Shown here: piece by piece, positions 38,700-50,665 of the stretch | How positions within the stretch are numbered: position 1 is the first letter of the stretch | How the letters are laid out: each line of letters begins with the position of its first letter | The notes under the pieces: model-generated | Told to the model about the DNA's origin: nothing | Database searches by the model: none | The model's input: the letters and a program-made list of their open reading frames with translations, nothing else | Program-made: the position numbers and the translations under genes | DNA from: Epiperipatus broadwayi | Taxonomy: Eukaryota; Onychophora; Udeonychophora; Euonychophora; Peripatidae | Length of the DNA: 64,000 nt | Direction: 5' to 3' | Assembly: GCA_028023455.1 (NCBI GenBank) | Contig: JAQFVV010000020.1 | Span: 10,151,092 to 10,215,091 of the forward strand

Positions 38700-40425
38700 C
38701 ATGTATTTGTAATATTGATTGTACATATATAAATAATTGTTTTTAGATTAAGTGAATTTCATGGAAATAAGATGTACAAAAAATATACAAAATATAAATA
38801 ATAAAAAATAGATATTCTTGCTAACTATTTTATTTTAATAAACTAATATTAATACCATCATGTCACAGGATTAAATAAGCATACAAAAAAATAAAAGTTG
38901 AATAGTTATATTTTCAAAAAGATTCTACATTATTGTATTATATAAAAACCTGGTTTAAATATATTGTGGAATTTTCATTAATTTATTTTAAAGCATTTGA
39001 TGTGTTCACAAAATATCTTCATGAATGCTATTCATCATGTCAGATTTTATAACATAAAAATAATTCATTTATTAATTAAAATATAAATTCTTACTAGTCA
39101 ATTGATTTAAATTTTGTGCACATACAAGTCAAATTGGTACCTTATATAGTTAAATCTTAAAGCTATCCTAGTAAATTTTAAGACCTGGTTTCTCCTTTGG
39201 GTAATAATGTCCAAAATATGTACAATGTCATTTGAATTTTGAGGAAAACTAACTGCAATTCTTTCTATGGTTATAGGTTTGATATTTCATAAATCCACTT
39301 CTAGATTTAACTTTCAATTTACTCTTAAGCAAACAATTGGCACTTTGGTCTTATTGTAGTTCATTTTAACAAGTTAGACAGCTAGATAATCAGCAGGCTA
39401 TCATTTAGAGTTTAATTTGATAATGATAAATTCTTTCAGCATGGCATCCTTTCCCATTCAAGAAACTAAAGTGTGCAGCTGATAGTGAGCACATTTTCAG
39501 GAATGCATCATCCTGTATGCCATAATAGTTTCAACAAGGGATTTAAAAAGGCTTGGTTGGAAATACATTTTCAAGGTTAATTGATCATCCTCCTGTCAAC
39601 ATTAGAATCAACTGGTAATCATATGATTGCTGCTGTAGAATTCTACTTTACTTAATTTAAACTGAATTTCACTTAATGGATTGACTCAACCTCTCAAAAA
39701 CAAATGTTTAACAATTCAACAAACTATTCTCCCACTGCTTCAAAACTATTTTTTTTCTTTTCTAGATAAGCTGTATATTGACAAAAAATACACTCCTCAA
39801 TTCACACATTAATCTTCTCATCTGTTCAGGATATTTTTGATATCATATTGTTGATAAATTATGCTTTTAGTATTGTTTACCAAATGAGTTAATTCTCCCA
39901 TTTTCTTAAAACATTATGTTTCCCATTTTCTTAAAACATTATGTTGATTTGTTTTCATATATATATAAATATTCTACCTTCTTTTTTTTAAATAAAGGAC
40001 CATGATTTGGCATCAATGCCATGACATACTGTATGGTGATTTTTGTTGGGATGTGTAATTTTATATTAAAAGGTTCAATGTTAGTATGAGTGAATGTTTT
40101 TCATTTTTGGCCACAGATACCAGTAATTAAAAAATAAAAATCATTAAAGCTTAGGTTCTAACTCTAGAAAATCTGTGAACATTATCTGTATTATACTATA
40201 AAATAAAAAGTAAGAGCTTTTGTGTATTTCTGTAGCCCATTTTTAATTTTAACTTATTTGGTCAATTTAATACATAATTATAAAAACATATGTAAAATAT
40301 ATTTTTGATGCACTTAAATTCAAGCATTAAAAAATAAGGTGTTTTTTTTTTTTTACATTTTTCAAATAAAATGTGATTGTAAGCTTTTTTTAATTTAATG
40401 TGATAATTTTTTTTTTAAAAAAAAG
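38700..40425. other. AT-rich gene-free stretch
   Basis: No gene seen. A 24-bp direct duplication containing CCCATTTTCTTAAAACATTATG sits near 39898-39945. Confidence 0.4.
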
Positions 40426-40500
40426 GGATTCAAACTCACACTTTCACAAGACCCTCAACTCTCCATGCCATCTCATATTGCTGACCCACCTGATCACACA
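40420..40500 (-). mobile_element. Possible old tRNA-derived SINE head
   Basis: On the minus strand GAGATGGCATGGAGAG (box-A-like) is followed about 25 nt later by GTGAGTTTGAATCCC (box-B-like) and then a run of A. The spacing suits a Pol III promoter. It is distinct from the S1-S5 family. Moderately diverged and without a clear target duplication. Confidence 0.35.
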
Positions 40501-41599
40501 CATACTGAAAAGATAAATAATCACCAACATACATATTTCATGCTAAACCAGCATCATCAGTTGGTCCAGATCGCTATCTCCAAACACACACACACATATA
40601 TATATATTGTACAATCAGTGCTCAGCTTTATATTAAGATAGCCAATCTTCATATGGACAGGATTCAAACTATTCCAACCAAAAACTCTTCAGCCATCAAT
40701 TTCATTGAAAATTTGATGATGGAATCTTCAGAGCCCACATTAATGCCAAGATTGTCAATATTTAATAAAGAAAAAAGTAATTTTATTTTGTCACAAACTA
40801 TTCAAAGTGAAAACGAAATAAAAAATATGTGAAAAAATTAAAGCTCACAATTTAAGCCTCAACTTAGTTATATTTAATTACTTCTCATGGATTAAACATT
40901 TATGCCTCTAATATAATAATTTTTAATTTAATGAGTCTTTTGACGTTTCCAATGTTGTAAGTGAACCCTTTGATTCATATGTTGGAAAATATACAATTAC
41001 ACAAATCAAATTTTTATTTAAAATAAAAAATTCCTGTTGCTTACAAAATAATGACGATCCTCTCCATACTCAAAGTATCATATTTTTGTCAAGTAATATG
41101 TGTGAATTATATTTTATTTAAAATGTGTTATTTACTATATTTGTTGATGTTTTAAGTTAATTCATGCGTTAATTCATGCGATCATGAATAGTTTAACAGA
41201 AATAATACCACCCTCCACTCCCTTTGCCTCAGATTACTGTTTTAATACATAATATAAATTAACAAGCATACTATCAAATTATTACATGCCTGTATTCTAT
41301 CCCTTAAACATATACATGGATTCATACTATACACTGTTTACAATCATCTACTTTTTTTAATTTTTTTTAATCTCTTTTTTAAAGCCACGTCACCACAACA
41401 TTAATATTCTGTTTTATTTATTTGACGAAATCTTATTGACTCATCTAACTGTCACCTGTTTTATATACGTGGAAATTGTGATTTCATTTTCAACATCTAT
41501 AATAACATAAATGTATAAGAAATGAGACTTTTCCTATAGTAAAGAAATATATTGTTACTTTGAAATTTGAAATAAACAAAATTTGATTAAAAAAAAAAA

Positions 41600-41868
41600 A
41601 CTTTTACATAAGTAAATCTACAACTACAGATTACTCATGTAATCAAAGCAACCCAAACTATGTAAAACTATGTAACTAATCCACAGTATGTAAAAATTTC
41701 TGTAATCTGGTGTAAAATAATAAATCAACTTTTATATATGTAAGCCTACAACTACGGATTGCCCATGTAAACTCAGCAATCCATGCCATGTAAACTCAGC
41801 AATCCATGCTATGTAAACTCTTGTAACCCTTTAAGACAAATAAAGCTTATCATTATAAAAAAAAAACA
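41600..41868 (+). mobile_element. Retroposed 3' end with polyadenylation signal
   Basis: Ends with GACAAATAAAGCTTATCATT and a run of A: an AATAAA signal followed by a tail, as at the 3' end of a LINE or processed transcript. Inside it, GCAATCCATGCCATGTAAACTCA is repeated twice in tandem (41779-41822) and an earlier half shows CTACAACTACAGATTACTCATGTAA, echoed at 41748. Which element it belongs to is unknown. Confidence 0.45.
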
Positions 41869-42077
41869 TAAATGTATAATCTTAATTTAGAAATTATAAT
41901 ACTATAATGCGTCAAATAATTTTAAAGATTCTAAACTATCAAACCATATATTATATCAAACATTCAAATTAGTATATAATGTAAAAAATTAAACAACCAT
42001 TAGACAGAACATTTCATTAGCTATTCTCCCAAGTTAATGCATTCCAGCAAAAAAACAAAAACAAATAAAGTTCCAAT

Positions 42078-42180
42078 AATTTGGTGGTCGAGAGGTCAGC
42101 AACAGCTGCTTTACAAGCAGTTATCCTGGGTTGGTGGGTTCGCTTTCCGGCTGATGCTATGACACATGAGAGAAAAAAAA
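42078..42180 (+). mobile_element. tRNA-derived SINE, copy S4 (diverged)
   Basis: Plus-strand relative of S1: GGTGGTCGAGAGGTCAGC (box A), GTGGGTTCGCTTTCC (box B), then GATGCTATGACACATGAG and poly-A. The stem between the boxes differs from S1-S3, so it is either a subfamily or an older copy. No clear target duplication. Confidence 0.8.
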
Positions 42181-42707
42181 CATGATTGTACAGTGTGAGT
42201 CAATTGCAATCAATGCAATAGTGAAAAAATTCCTTAGGGGAAAATCAGTTAGAATCCCCTCAACCAATAGCGTTTACAATGGATAATAAGTGAAAAATAA
42301 ATAGTTTAAATAATAAATACATTCTTATAATTTAAAAAAAAAAAAGTTTTTTAAAAAACATGTTGCAATCACATTGAAAGGTCAACTATATTTCAATTTT
42401 TTAAAAGTCTATTTTATTTGATTGTCATCATATACTTTGATAGAAAATTTTCTGCCAAACTCAATAACAGCAAAGAAATGGAGCAGACCTATGTTTTCTT
42501 CAATTGTTTCATAAATATAATCAAAATAGTTTCAAGCCATATACTACATAAACTTTCCTACTAAATAATTGTAAACAATTATCTTTTATCTATAAAAAAA
42601 AACATTGAAATATATATATATGAATGCCAACAAATGCACTTTCTTATATTTCAAACATGCAATAAAAGACAGTGAAAATAAAAACTGGTATTGAACAAAT
42701 ATGTACA

Positions 42708-43122
42708 TTTAAAACAGGCAAAAACTCTCCATACATAATGCAACTCAGTACAAGCCAGCATAATCAATGGATTCAAGAAGGCTTTTGCATAAAATCCTCA
42801 TCTAGTGCCTACTCATTCAATATCCCCAGACTAGTTTCTAGCTTGTGGCTTTCATCGGTGAGGAGCTTTGGATCTGAGAGCACTGCACTTAGATCTTAGG
42901 ATCTAATGCAATCCCCCAGCAGCCAACTTTTATCTCTACTTAAGTACAAAACTATGAGTCTGAAATTGAAAACACAATAATATTTTCAATCCAAGCTCAC
43001 TAGCTTATACAATCATGTGGGTTTGAACTCAGTTCAGTATCCAGACAGTGCACTACTGCAAGGAGTTTTGCCTGTTTTAACAGCTTGAGCAAGCATAAGA
43101 AATGGTGATCATATGATGTTTA
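42708..43122 (-). mobile_element. Hammerhead element H4
   Basis: About 415 bp. In element orientation it runs from AACATCATATGATCACC-like ends (right side, 43100-43122) through the shared middle block to TTTTGCCTGTTTTAAATG on the left. The right side also carries an inverted copy of the GAGTTTTGCCTGTTTTAA end at 43060-43080, so the unit is bounded by inverted repeats as in H3. Confidence 0.8.
42815..42873 (-). ncRNA. Hammerhead motif, one core change (H4)
   Basis: Same 59-nt fold with helix II AGC/GCU, GAAA, and AC/GU helix III intact. The CUGAUGA box reads CCGAUGA and one outer helix I pair is weakened. Probably inactive. Confidence 0.7.
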
Positions 43123-43582
43123 TGTAAATTTGCTGTGGCACTGTATTAAATTTTTATGACAGTGGCCTTTAGATTACAGATAACTTAATCAAACATTGAT
43201 CAAGATATGATACAGATATGAGAGTAGAATTTTTAATTTGAATTGAATAACAATGAAACAAGAACTTCTTGGATTCAAGATTTTATAGTATGCTAATGAT
43301 TGTACTATTTTTTCCAGTTTAAAAAATGATTTATAAAATGCATTTATAATTAAAATTTGCATATATTTAGTGGACATAAAAACCTTTTGGATTATAGATC
43401 TGCGATATGCTGATAATTATGCTATTTATGTCAGTTCAAAAGATAAGAATGCACTTAATGTTTTGATACAGCAAATAAAAACTTTGGTTTCCTTAATTAA
43501 CATTCAAAAAATTCAAGTTATTTACCAACTAGTGATAGAACATAAATCCTCAACAACTTTCAGCTTTGATAGTTATCATTAA

Positions 43583-43976
43583 ACATCACATGATCACCAC
43601 TCCCTATGGTTATTAAAGAACCAAAGACACCAAAATGTATAGTTACTGATCTGATTTCAGACCTGTATGACTATTTAAGCTAATGAGCTTGGATTGAAAA
43701 ATATTAAGGAGTTTTCAATTTAAGGCTCATAGTTTTGTAGTTAAGTAGAGATAAAAGATGGCTGCTGGAGTGTTGCATTTGATCGTAAGATCTAGGTGCA
43801 GTGCTCTCAGATCCAAGGCTCCTCACTGATGAAAGCCACAAGCCAGAAACTAGTCTGGGGATATTGGATGAGTAGGCACTAGATGGGGATTTAATACATG
43901 AGCCTTCTGGCATCCATTGATTATTCTAGCTTGCAGTGTGTGGCATTATGTATATTGAGTTTTGCCTGTTTTAATA
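43583..43976 (+). mobile_element. Hammerhead element H5 with 14-bp target duplication
   Basis: A 394-bp insertion flanked by ATAGTTATCATTAA at 43569-43582 and 43977-43990, an exact 14-bp duplication, inside an RT pseudogene. The element starts ACATCACATGATCACC, has an internal deletion, then TATTAAAGAACCAAAG, the shared middle block, the hammerhead at 43811-43869, and ends GAGTTTTGCCTGTTTTAATA. No open frame of its own. A variable-length target duplication of this size fits retrotransposition, and the sequence style fits a Penelope-type terminal-repeat unit; a DNA transposon with 14-bp duplication would be unusual. Confidence 0.9.
43811..43869 (+). ncRNA. Hammerhead ribozyme motif, intact core (H5)
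   Basis: All core bases present: CUGAUGA, GAAA, AC-UA-GU helix III and cleavage-site C at 43855. Helix I has both halves paired. Helix II is AGC/GCC, keeping two pairs with one A.C mismatch, so the fold is weaker than H1 left. The cut would leave a 5' end at 43856, about 120 nt before the element's 3' end. Confidence 0.78.
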
Positions 43977-44699
43977 ATAGTTATCATTAACTGGAGAAGT
44001 TAAACCAATTTAAATATCTTGATGATTTTATAAGTAGAAATGTGAATTTAGTTATTGAGATACAACATAGACTCCAAGGTCTGTGGTTGTTTTTAATAAA
44101 TTAAAAACTAAAGTATTTATTTATTCAAAGAGAAACAATTATGACAACTAAGTTAGTTATGTATAGAACTATTATTTTACCAAATTTATTATATGAAAAT
44201 GAAATACGGACACCCTATTAGCATAATATAAAATCATTAGAAAAGTTTCATTTAAGGATGCTCTGTAAAATATTAAAAATACAATGGAATGATCATAAAA
44301 TCAATCAATGTTGTTCAACTTATTGGACATGATACTATAAAATCCATTGTTGTAAAATCATACTTTCATTATAGTGGATATGTAAAACCAATGCACTACA
44401 CAAGACTTTCTAAAAAGGTGTTTTATATTGAACTTCAGCATGGAGAGATAGACTCTATCTATATTATAAGGATTATTTCAAAGACATTTTAAAGAAGTGT
44501 AATGTCAACTGTTTCCATTGGAAAGATATGGCAGAGAGTAGAATACGTTAGAGGGCTATAATTAGACATGGCAATAAAGCATTTCTGAAAGAAAAGTTTC
44601 CTGCTGAAGAAACTGAAAGATATTATCATAAAGTTCACATAAACAGAAAAGTGGAGTAGCAGATTCTAGATATGGATATATTTATAATTCACAGATTTG

Positions 44700-46931
44700 T
44701 TCATATAATCATCCCAAAACTCACTTCTGAATGGCTGTTTATTATTATTGATATTATACATTCTGGAAATCAGTTGTTTAAAAAAAAAATTATTAAATTT
44801 TATAACCTGCAAGTATTCACACATGAATAAAAATAGATATGGACACTATGTATATCAAGCAGTCATGGCATCTTATTAATACTTAATTTTTATATTATGA
44901 ATGAATATTTAAATCTGATTAGGAAAAATTTCAAAATATGATTGTTTCTTACCTACATTGGTTGTAACTTCCTTCATTAAGTTGTGTTTATTAATTTTGT
45001 TATTGTTTTTTTTTTTATTATAATAGTTATTTTTTTAAAGAAATCTCTGCATACCTTTTCCTTTATTATGCCAAAAAGGATTAGATTTTACTTGTATATG
45101 AATAGTATTGAATTTACAAAGCTAAAATAATATGAAAACATTCACAAGTTATCACATCGCCCAAATCTATAATTTAAAATGCTCTACCACCTACTGTTGT
45201 TTTTATTCTTGCACAAATCATTTTCAAAGATTATATTTAATGGCCTAATTTGGGGAAGTTAAAATATGCGTCTGCCATGGTACACAAGCACCACATCCGA
45301 TGCACCATTAATTTTACTACTACTACTATTATTTACGAAATGACTGTACCCAATGCAGCTTTGAAAGTTTAGAAACACAAGAAAAAGATGCCAATTTATC
45401 TTATTAGAAAACCTATGTTAGAAAGTCTCATATCCTTTATAATATACATTACATTAAGTGTAAATATATGCACATAGGCAGTTTAATTTAACATTTAAAG
45501 ATTTTTCTACGTATTGAAACATATCTAATCTATTCACTCTTTGTGCGAGTGAGTGATAAAAAAATCCATGATTTAATTACAAAATATCATAAATCGTTAT
45601 CTCATCCAATATAGGTTAACACAATAACAGAGAGACAGTTCCAAGAGCTGAAGATTTTCTTGATTATCACGTCTGATAATCAAACCTCATATAAATCTTG
45701 AGCAACAAATAGTTTGATTATATTATTGTAATTATCTCTTAATTAACTTAGAGAAACTGTCTTACAGTTATTAAGATAGGTGAAATAATATTAAATCACA
45801 ATCTATAGAGGTAATTACAATCTACAATAGTTCTTATATTTAAAAAGTTGAATTTGATTTAAAAAATTTTAATGCACGCATTTGACGATGTCTAAAGAAA
45901 ATTCTTCTACCAATTTAAGAATTTTTAATTATTTCCAATTAATGTTATTTTTCTATTATCTTCATTTATTTTAACAACATATATGACTAAGATTACAATT
46001 GTTTTAAATTATGAAATGTCCTTGCTTTTTTTTTTTTTTCATAAAAAGACCTTCAGTTCTTTATTAGTATTCTAAAAATCTTCAGACAATATTGCATTTT
46101 AAACGAGTACATTAATAGGTTTAAACTGAACCATTAAATTATTTGAAGACTATTTTGAGTACTCTGAAGACATGTTTTTATCTCAAGACCACTTATTGAT
46201 GTTAACAACCTTAGAATAGCTGACTTTCAATAGTTTCTTATTATAATGTTAAGAAGACTAACATTCCATTTCTTTCTATCTAGTTTTCGCCTTTTTTAAA
46301 TAATTACAGCAGAACGGTTTTGCTTTTTTTTAAAATATATATAAAAAAGCATAAAAAGGCAATATTATGAAAGATTTATTGCGAACCATACAGAATTTAA
46401 AACGCAATATCCATTATCTGTAATGGGGGGGGATTCATTAACGTAATATAAAATTCAGTCTATTTATAAATAGGCTTTGTCTACTATTCTTTCTGAGAGA
46501 GAAGAAAAATAAAGTTTAAAAATCTTACGGCTGCAACCATAATTTATTTTAAAAATAAAAAAAATCAGAAAAATAAAACAAACTATTATTATTGCAAACA
46601 CTTTCTTAAATAATGTCAAATAATTTTAAAAGGCATAGATTTTCTCTTTATCCATATAAAAGCCTTAATTATGGGCCGTACCCAAATTCCAAAAATTGCG
46701 GTACATATAGAACATTAATAGACCTTGATTTCTATAAGGACCTAAATACTGAACAATCATAAAAAAAAAAAAAAATGAACGAAGAATTACAAAATATTAA
46801 GACAAGAAAGTCTGAAATAAAGAATGAGACGTTTAAGAGCGCGCTGAGAATTAAAAATTATGGATAAAATGAGAAAAATAAGACATTGGAAGGCAGGGAG
46901 AAAGTGATGATAAAAAATGAAAGATCAATAG
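44700..46931. other. AT-rich gene-free stretch
   Basis: Only AT-rich sequence, short microsatellites (ACTACTACT near 45320) and poly-T or poly-A runs. No structure that I can support. Confidence 0.4.
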
Positions 46932-46990
46932 TGTGCCGGTCAAAATCGTGTATTCATTCAACAAGACCAATAATCCAAGCAAAAGTACCT
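46932..46990 (+). repeat. 59-bp exact repeat, copy 1
   Basis: Starts TGTGCCGGTCAAAATCGTGT and ends CCAAGCAAAAGTACCT. It is identical over 59 bp to 49062-49120 in the same orientation, and similarity stops abruptly on both sides. DNA just downstream (46991-47250) is GC-richer than average but unrelated to that following copy 2. Confidence 0.9.
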
Positions 46991-47259
46991 TGAATCCAAC
47001 CATGTACAAGATACATATGTCAGGGCAAGGATGAATCCTAACCTATTTGCCTAAACTACTGCCTCTCTGACTAATGGATAACGTTTGTGATGACACTAGC
47101 AGTGCTTGGTTTTTATTCCGTCCCAGCTGGAGATCATGGTTCACATAGAGACTCAAAATAAAAAGGGGGTTTATATGGAAAACCAATGATTTAGTGGATT
47201 CTGACAATTGCAGAGTGGTACAGATATGATTTGGTTGATTAATAATGGTTTGAACCATA

Positions 47260-49060
47260 ATAATGATAATTATTTATGGCAACACTACAAAGAAGTGAAT
47301 TGAAATCAAAGAAATATTTAAACAAATAGAGTAATGAACCTTAGAGATTGGGAGTGATGACAAACTAAGCTTATTTAAATAACAATATTATAGGAATTTA
47401 TTAAAGAACTTAGTACAAAATAAGTTAAGCCTTTGTTTACAATTTTATGACATATTACACCAGTTATAAAAGTCTTCACTCTCCAAATCTCTTATATATC
47501 AAAAAAAAAAAAAAAATTTTTGTTGCCTAGAATTACCACGGTTCTTTATTTATTTTGAACTTGATAACGAATTTATAATGGTAATAGGTACTCTATTTCC
47601 TACACCAGGGTGCCAGTTATCAAGGTCAGCAACACTATAACACTTACAGATAGCTCTAACATATATATATAAATACATGTACTTTTATCGATTGGTAACA
47701 CAATGTGCCCGTATGAATAAACATTAAATACATCTTATTACCACCTTTTACACAAAAGGCTTATGGATGTAGTACATGGGCTTTAAACATTTTTTTTAAA
47801 CACATGAAAACAGAAACAAATTCATGTGTACATGTAAAATCAGAAACAAAAAAAAAATCTACATATGGTTGTAATACATGGGTTCCAAAAAAAACTTTTA
47901 CAAAATATCTATATGGTTGGAAAACCAGGTACCACAACTAGCATTACACTTATAGTTATAAAACACAGTCTTTGGTTTTTTTTTTAACACTCATAAAAAC
48001 AAAAAAAACTTTACATCACTTTGACCTTACTTTATGATTTATTTTACATAGTTTGAGTTTGGTATAAATCTAACATTAAGAGAAAACTGTTAAACTTAAG
48101 AGCATATACATAATCATTACATGTCACTATAAATTCAAACTCAAGTGATCTAAACCAACTTTTAAATACATTGATCCGAATATATACAACTGTATCTATG
48201 AAATATCATTTGGGGATATGAATATTTTTCAACTGTCAAATCCAGAAAAAAAAATTGTACATCTATATTGGGGAAAAACTTTTCAAGCTTTTATACTTGA
48301 GATACAACACAATTTTTCCACACATATGGGTTTCCAAGAAAATATATAGTAATGCAATACATATAAAATTTTCAAACACATCTGTTCCTACACATTGCAC
48401 ATACACACCCATGTACATATATATGCAGTGCTACATACACAAGTACATAGATCTTACACACACATCTATATACGTTACATAATACCATATACTATTGGAC
48501 AAGAGAAAAAAAAACTTTGGAGAAAAAGTTGAGAAAAAAAAAAATACATCACAAGTGTCAAACTCTTTACACTTTGCTTTAAAATAATCACAACATTATA
48601 TACTCAATTAACAAGAAAAGATTTCTATACAAATATTTCCGTTCTTATCAAACATGGGAGAAAAGTAGAAAAAAAAAATTTCTACATAACAAAACTCTGG
48701 AAGTAAAAAAAAAACTTACATATACATTAATATAGTAGTTCAAACTACTTTCATATTTTATACAATCTATTTAACCATATCAGTTTTCACCTTTAATTAA
48801 TTTGTTTATCAAAAAAAAAAAAAAAATTACAGACTATGGATGGAAAACATGGTATTCCTCTTTTATTTACTATCAAAACAGTATTTTATTTTATAAAATC
48901 CATATGAAAAAACTAAATCATTTTGTATTCTGGAAAATTATGTATATATTAAATTATATATAGCAAATTATACACATATAGCTAATGAATTATTCAGGGT
49001 GTGAGAATAATTACAGGCTCCACGATTGGGCATCCAAACTCAGAAAAAAAAACACAGCCT
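47260..49060. other. A-rich low-complexity stretch
   Basis: Unusually rich in runs of 8-14 A and in short words such as CTTTTACAAAA and ATACATGGG. GTTGTAATACATGGGTTCC near 47868 echoes GATGTAGTACATGGGCTTT near 47766. No gene or defined element recognised. Confidence 0.4.
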
Positions 49061-49061
49061 C

Positions 49062-49120
49062 TGTGCCGGTCAAAATCGTGTATTCATTCAACAAGACCAA
49101 TAATCCAAGCAAAAGTACCT
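49062..49120 (+). repeat. 59-bp exact repeat, copy 2
   Basis: Identical to 46932-46990. It is followed by about 350 bp of mixed-composition sequence (49121-49500) with a plus-strand frame at 49304-49498 that shows no domain. The exact identity amid diverged surroundings implies recent origin or a shared element end. Confidence 0.9.
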
Positions 49121-49984
49121 CAAAATCAATCAGTTAATAGAGGCAGTTAATATAGTCAGATCATTTCAGGCTTCCTCGACACAGACAGTCTCTGGCTAGA
49201 TGTTCAAAGCACTGCAAAGGCATGGATAGGCTGGTGGAACAGACCTCTGAGAAGCAAACGACCGATCTTTTCACCCCGTCATTTCTTTAGGCACGATGTA
49301 TATATGTATTCCTCACTTCTCTTCAGTAAACTCAGTAATAATAATTTTCTTCAATCAAATTTTCCACTATTTATATCTTCTGGTCTTATCTACAGGATTC
49401 AATCTATACTGACCACCAATTGTAATTGCTCTAAACGCTTCTCTGTGGTATGTGCCAGCTTTGGAGGGAAATTAGAATCCTACATGCCCAAGGGTTGATT
49501 TGCTAATTAAAAAAACAACAACAAGCATATTAAGTTTATCAGTCATTGTACTAACAAAATCTGTTTAATTAAGGTTTAGATTAACAAAAATGTAGATTTT
49601 ATTCAGAAAAATTTTAGGAATTTGGTACAATGACTTAAATATATTTTCCATAAACTTAAATAGAAATTTACAAAATATAATTGAAATATTACATTGTTTA
49701 AATAATTGATTCTCAAGTGTACATTGATTAAAAGATAAATATAAAATGTTACCCACTAATTAATTGAAGAAAATGAACTTTAATAAAGAATTTGAAATAT
49801 TTGTAACATTTTATAGATATCTAGGATTCAATTTAATTTAAGAAAATAAACACAATATACATTTTTACAAATATAAATAAATAAACTATTATAAAAGGTT
49901 AGTTAATCATAAAATACAAATTAATCAAAAGGTTATAACAATTATAAATATACTACCACCTCATATGAGATGGGTGTCAGTTAA

Positions 49985-50045
49985 TGATTGGGTTCAAACC
50001 CAGACTAGTGCTGATGACATTGGCACTAGGTGAAGCAGAAATATG
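49985..50045 (+). other. Terminal-repeat-like fragment with hammerhead-like boxes
   Basis: GGGTTCAAACCC, a palindromic T-loop-like motif, is followed by CTGATGA (50011-50017) and GAAA (50038-50041). The spacing is long and I could not draw helix I, so it is at best a dead relative of a Penelope-type terminal repeat. Confidence 0.3.
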
Positions 50046-50215
50046 TGTACTATATTTCCAGCTTCAATAGATGGACCAAAATAAATATTAAAAAAGATCT
50101 TGAAGAAAGACCTGCCATAAAGAAGGATGTCTTAACTGGAATATACTGCTGACTTAAGCACAAAGAAAAGAAGAAAATGTCAATTGTAGTTTGAGTGAGA
50201 TCATTCAAGGAAGTC

Positions 50216-50327
50216 TTTTTTTTTTTTTAACTGTCATAGCATCGGCTGGGACATGAACCCGCAACCCGGGCAACTGCCTGCAAGTGCAAGGCAGTCGCTC
50301 TGACCTCTCGACCACCAATGCAAGACA
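50216..50327 (-). mobile_element. tRNA-derived SINE, copy S2, with target duplication
   Basis: Close relative of S1: complement carries GGTCGAGAGGTCAG, the CTGCC/GGCAG stem, GCGGGTTCATGTCCC and a poly-A tail. AAGGAAGTC flanks it at 50207-50215 and 50328-50336, possibly longer because the tail and target both hold T runs. Confidence 0.9.
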
Positions 50328-50665
50328 AAGGAAGTCTTTGATTAGATTTTAACATGTTAATATCAAGGGCTTTGAGCATTCCGTCATCAGTTTTTCAATG
50401 AAAGGGACAGTTGAATAGTTGTAAGTATGAGAAGATTGAAGCCTGTCCATTAAAATTTGAGGAATTGCTATTTTAATATAAACTGAGCACTGTTTGCATA
50501 TATTTGTGGAAAATTGTGCTTACATTTTTTTTTCTATTCTCTAATTAATCTTTGAATTTTTTCCAGTAACAAATTAAGATAGTAGTGTAAAAAGTTAAGA
50601 CTGGTGATAATGATTATAAAAGAAAATTAAAACAATACATTAACATGAGTTATGTATTATTGTTA

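Larger units (their letters stand above)
43370..44665 (+). pseudogene. RTE-like non-LTR reverse transcriptase relic, split by H5
   Basis: Plus-strand remnant of the RT C-terminal half of a non-LTR retrotransposon of the kind often annotated as craniofacial development protein 2-like. Before the insertion: LRYADNYAIYVSSKDKNALN, where the second aspartate of the YADD box is asparagine. After it: EKLNQFKYLDDFISRNVNLV then IEIQHRLQ, LVMYRTIILPNLLYENEIRT, HNIKSLEKFHLRMLCKILKI, VVKSYFHYSGYVKPMHYTRL, KKVFYIELQHGE, then FHWKDMAESRI and IIRHGNKAFLKEKF before a stop near 44659. Several frameshifts and stops. Element H5 (43583-43976) interrupts it with a 14-bp duplication, so H5 is younger. A more decayed relative lies at 54180-54665. 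Confidence 0.85.

Noticed and set aside
34535-43913. Recurring short frames reading PSSAYSSNIPRLVSSLWLSS at 34535, 37901, 42672 and 43704
   Set aside because: These are antisense readings of the hammerhead region and its neighbours; conservation is explained by the RNA fold and repeat copying, not by a protein.
48255-48482. 75-codon frame rich in Y, I and T
   Set aside because: Composed of ACACAT/ATATAC simple repeats; chance.
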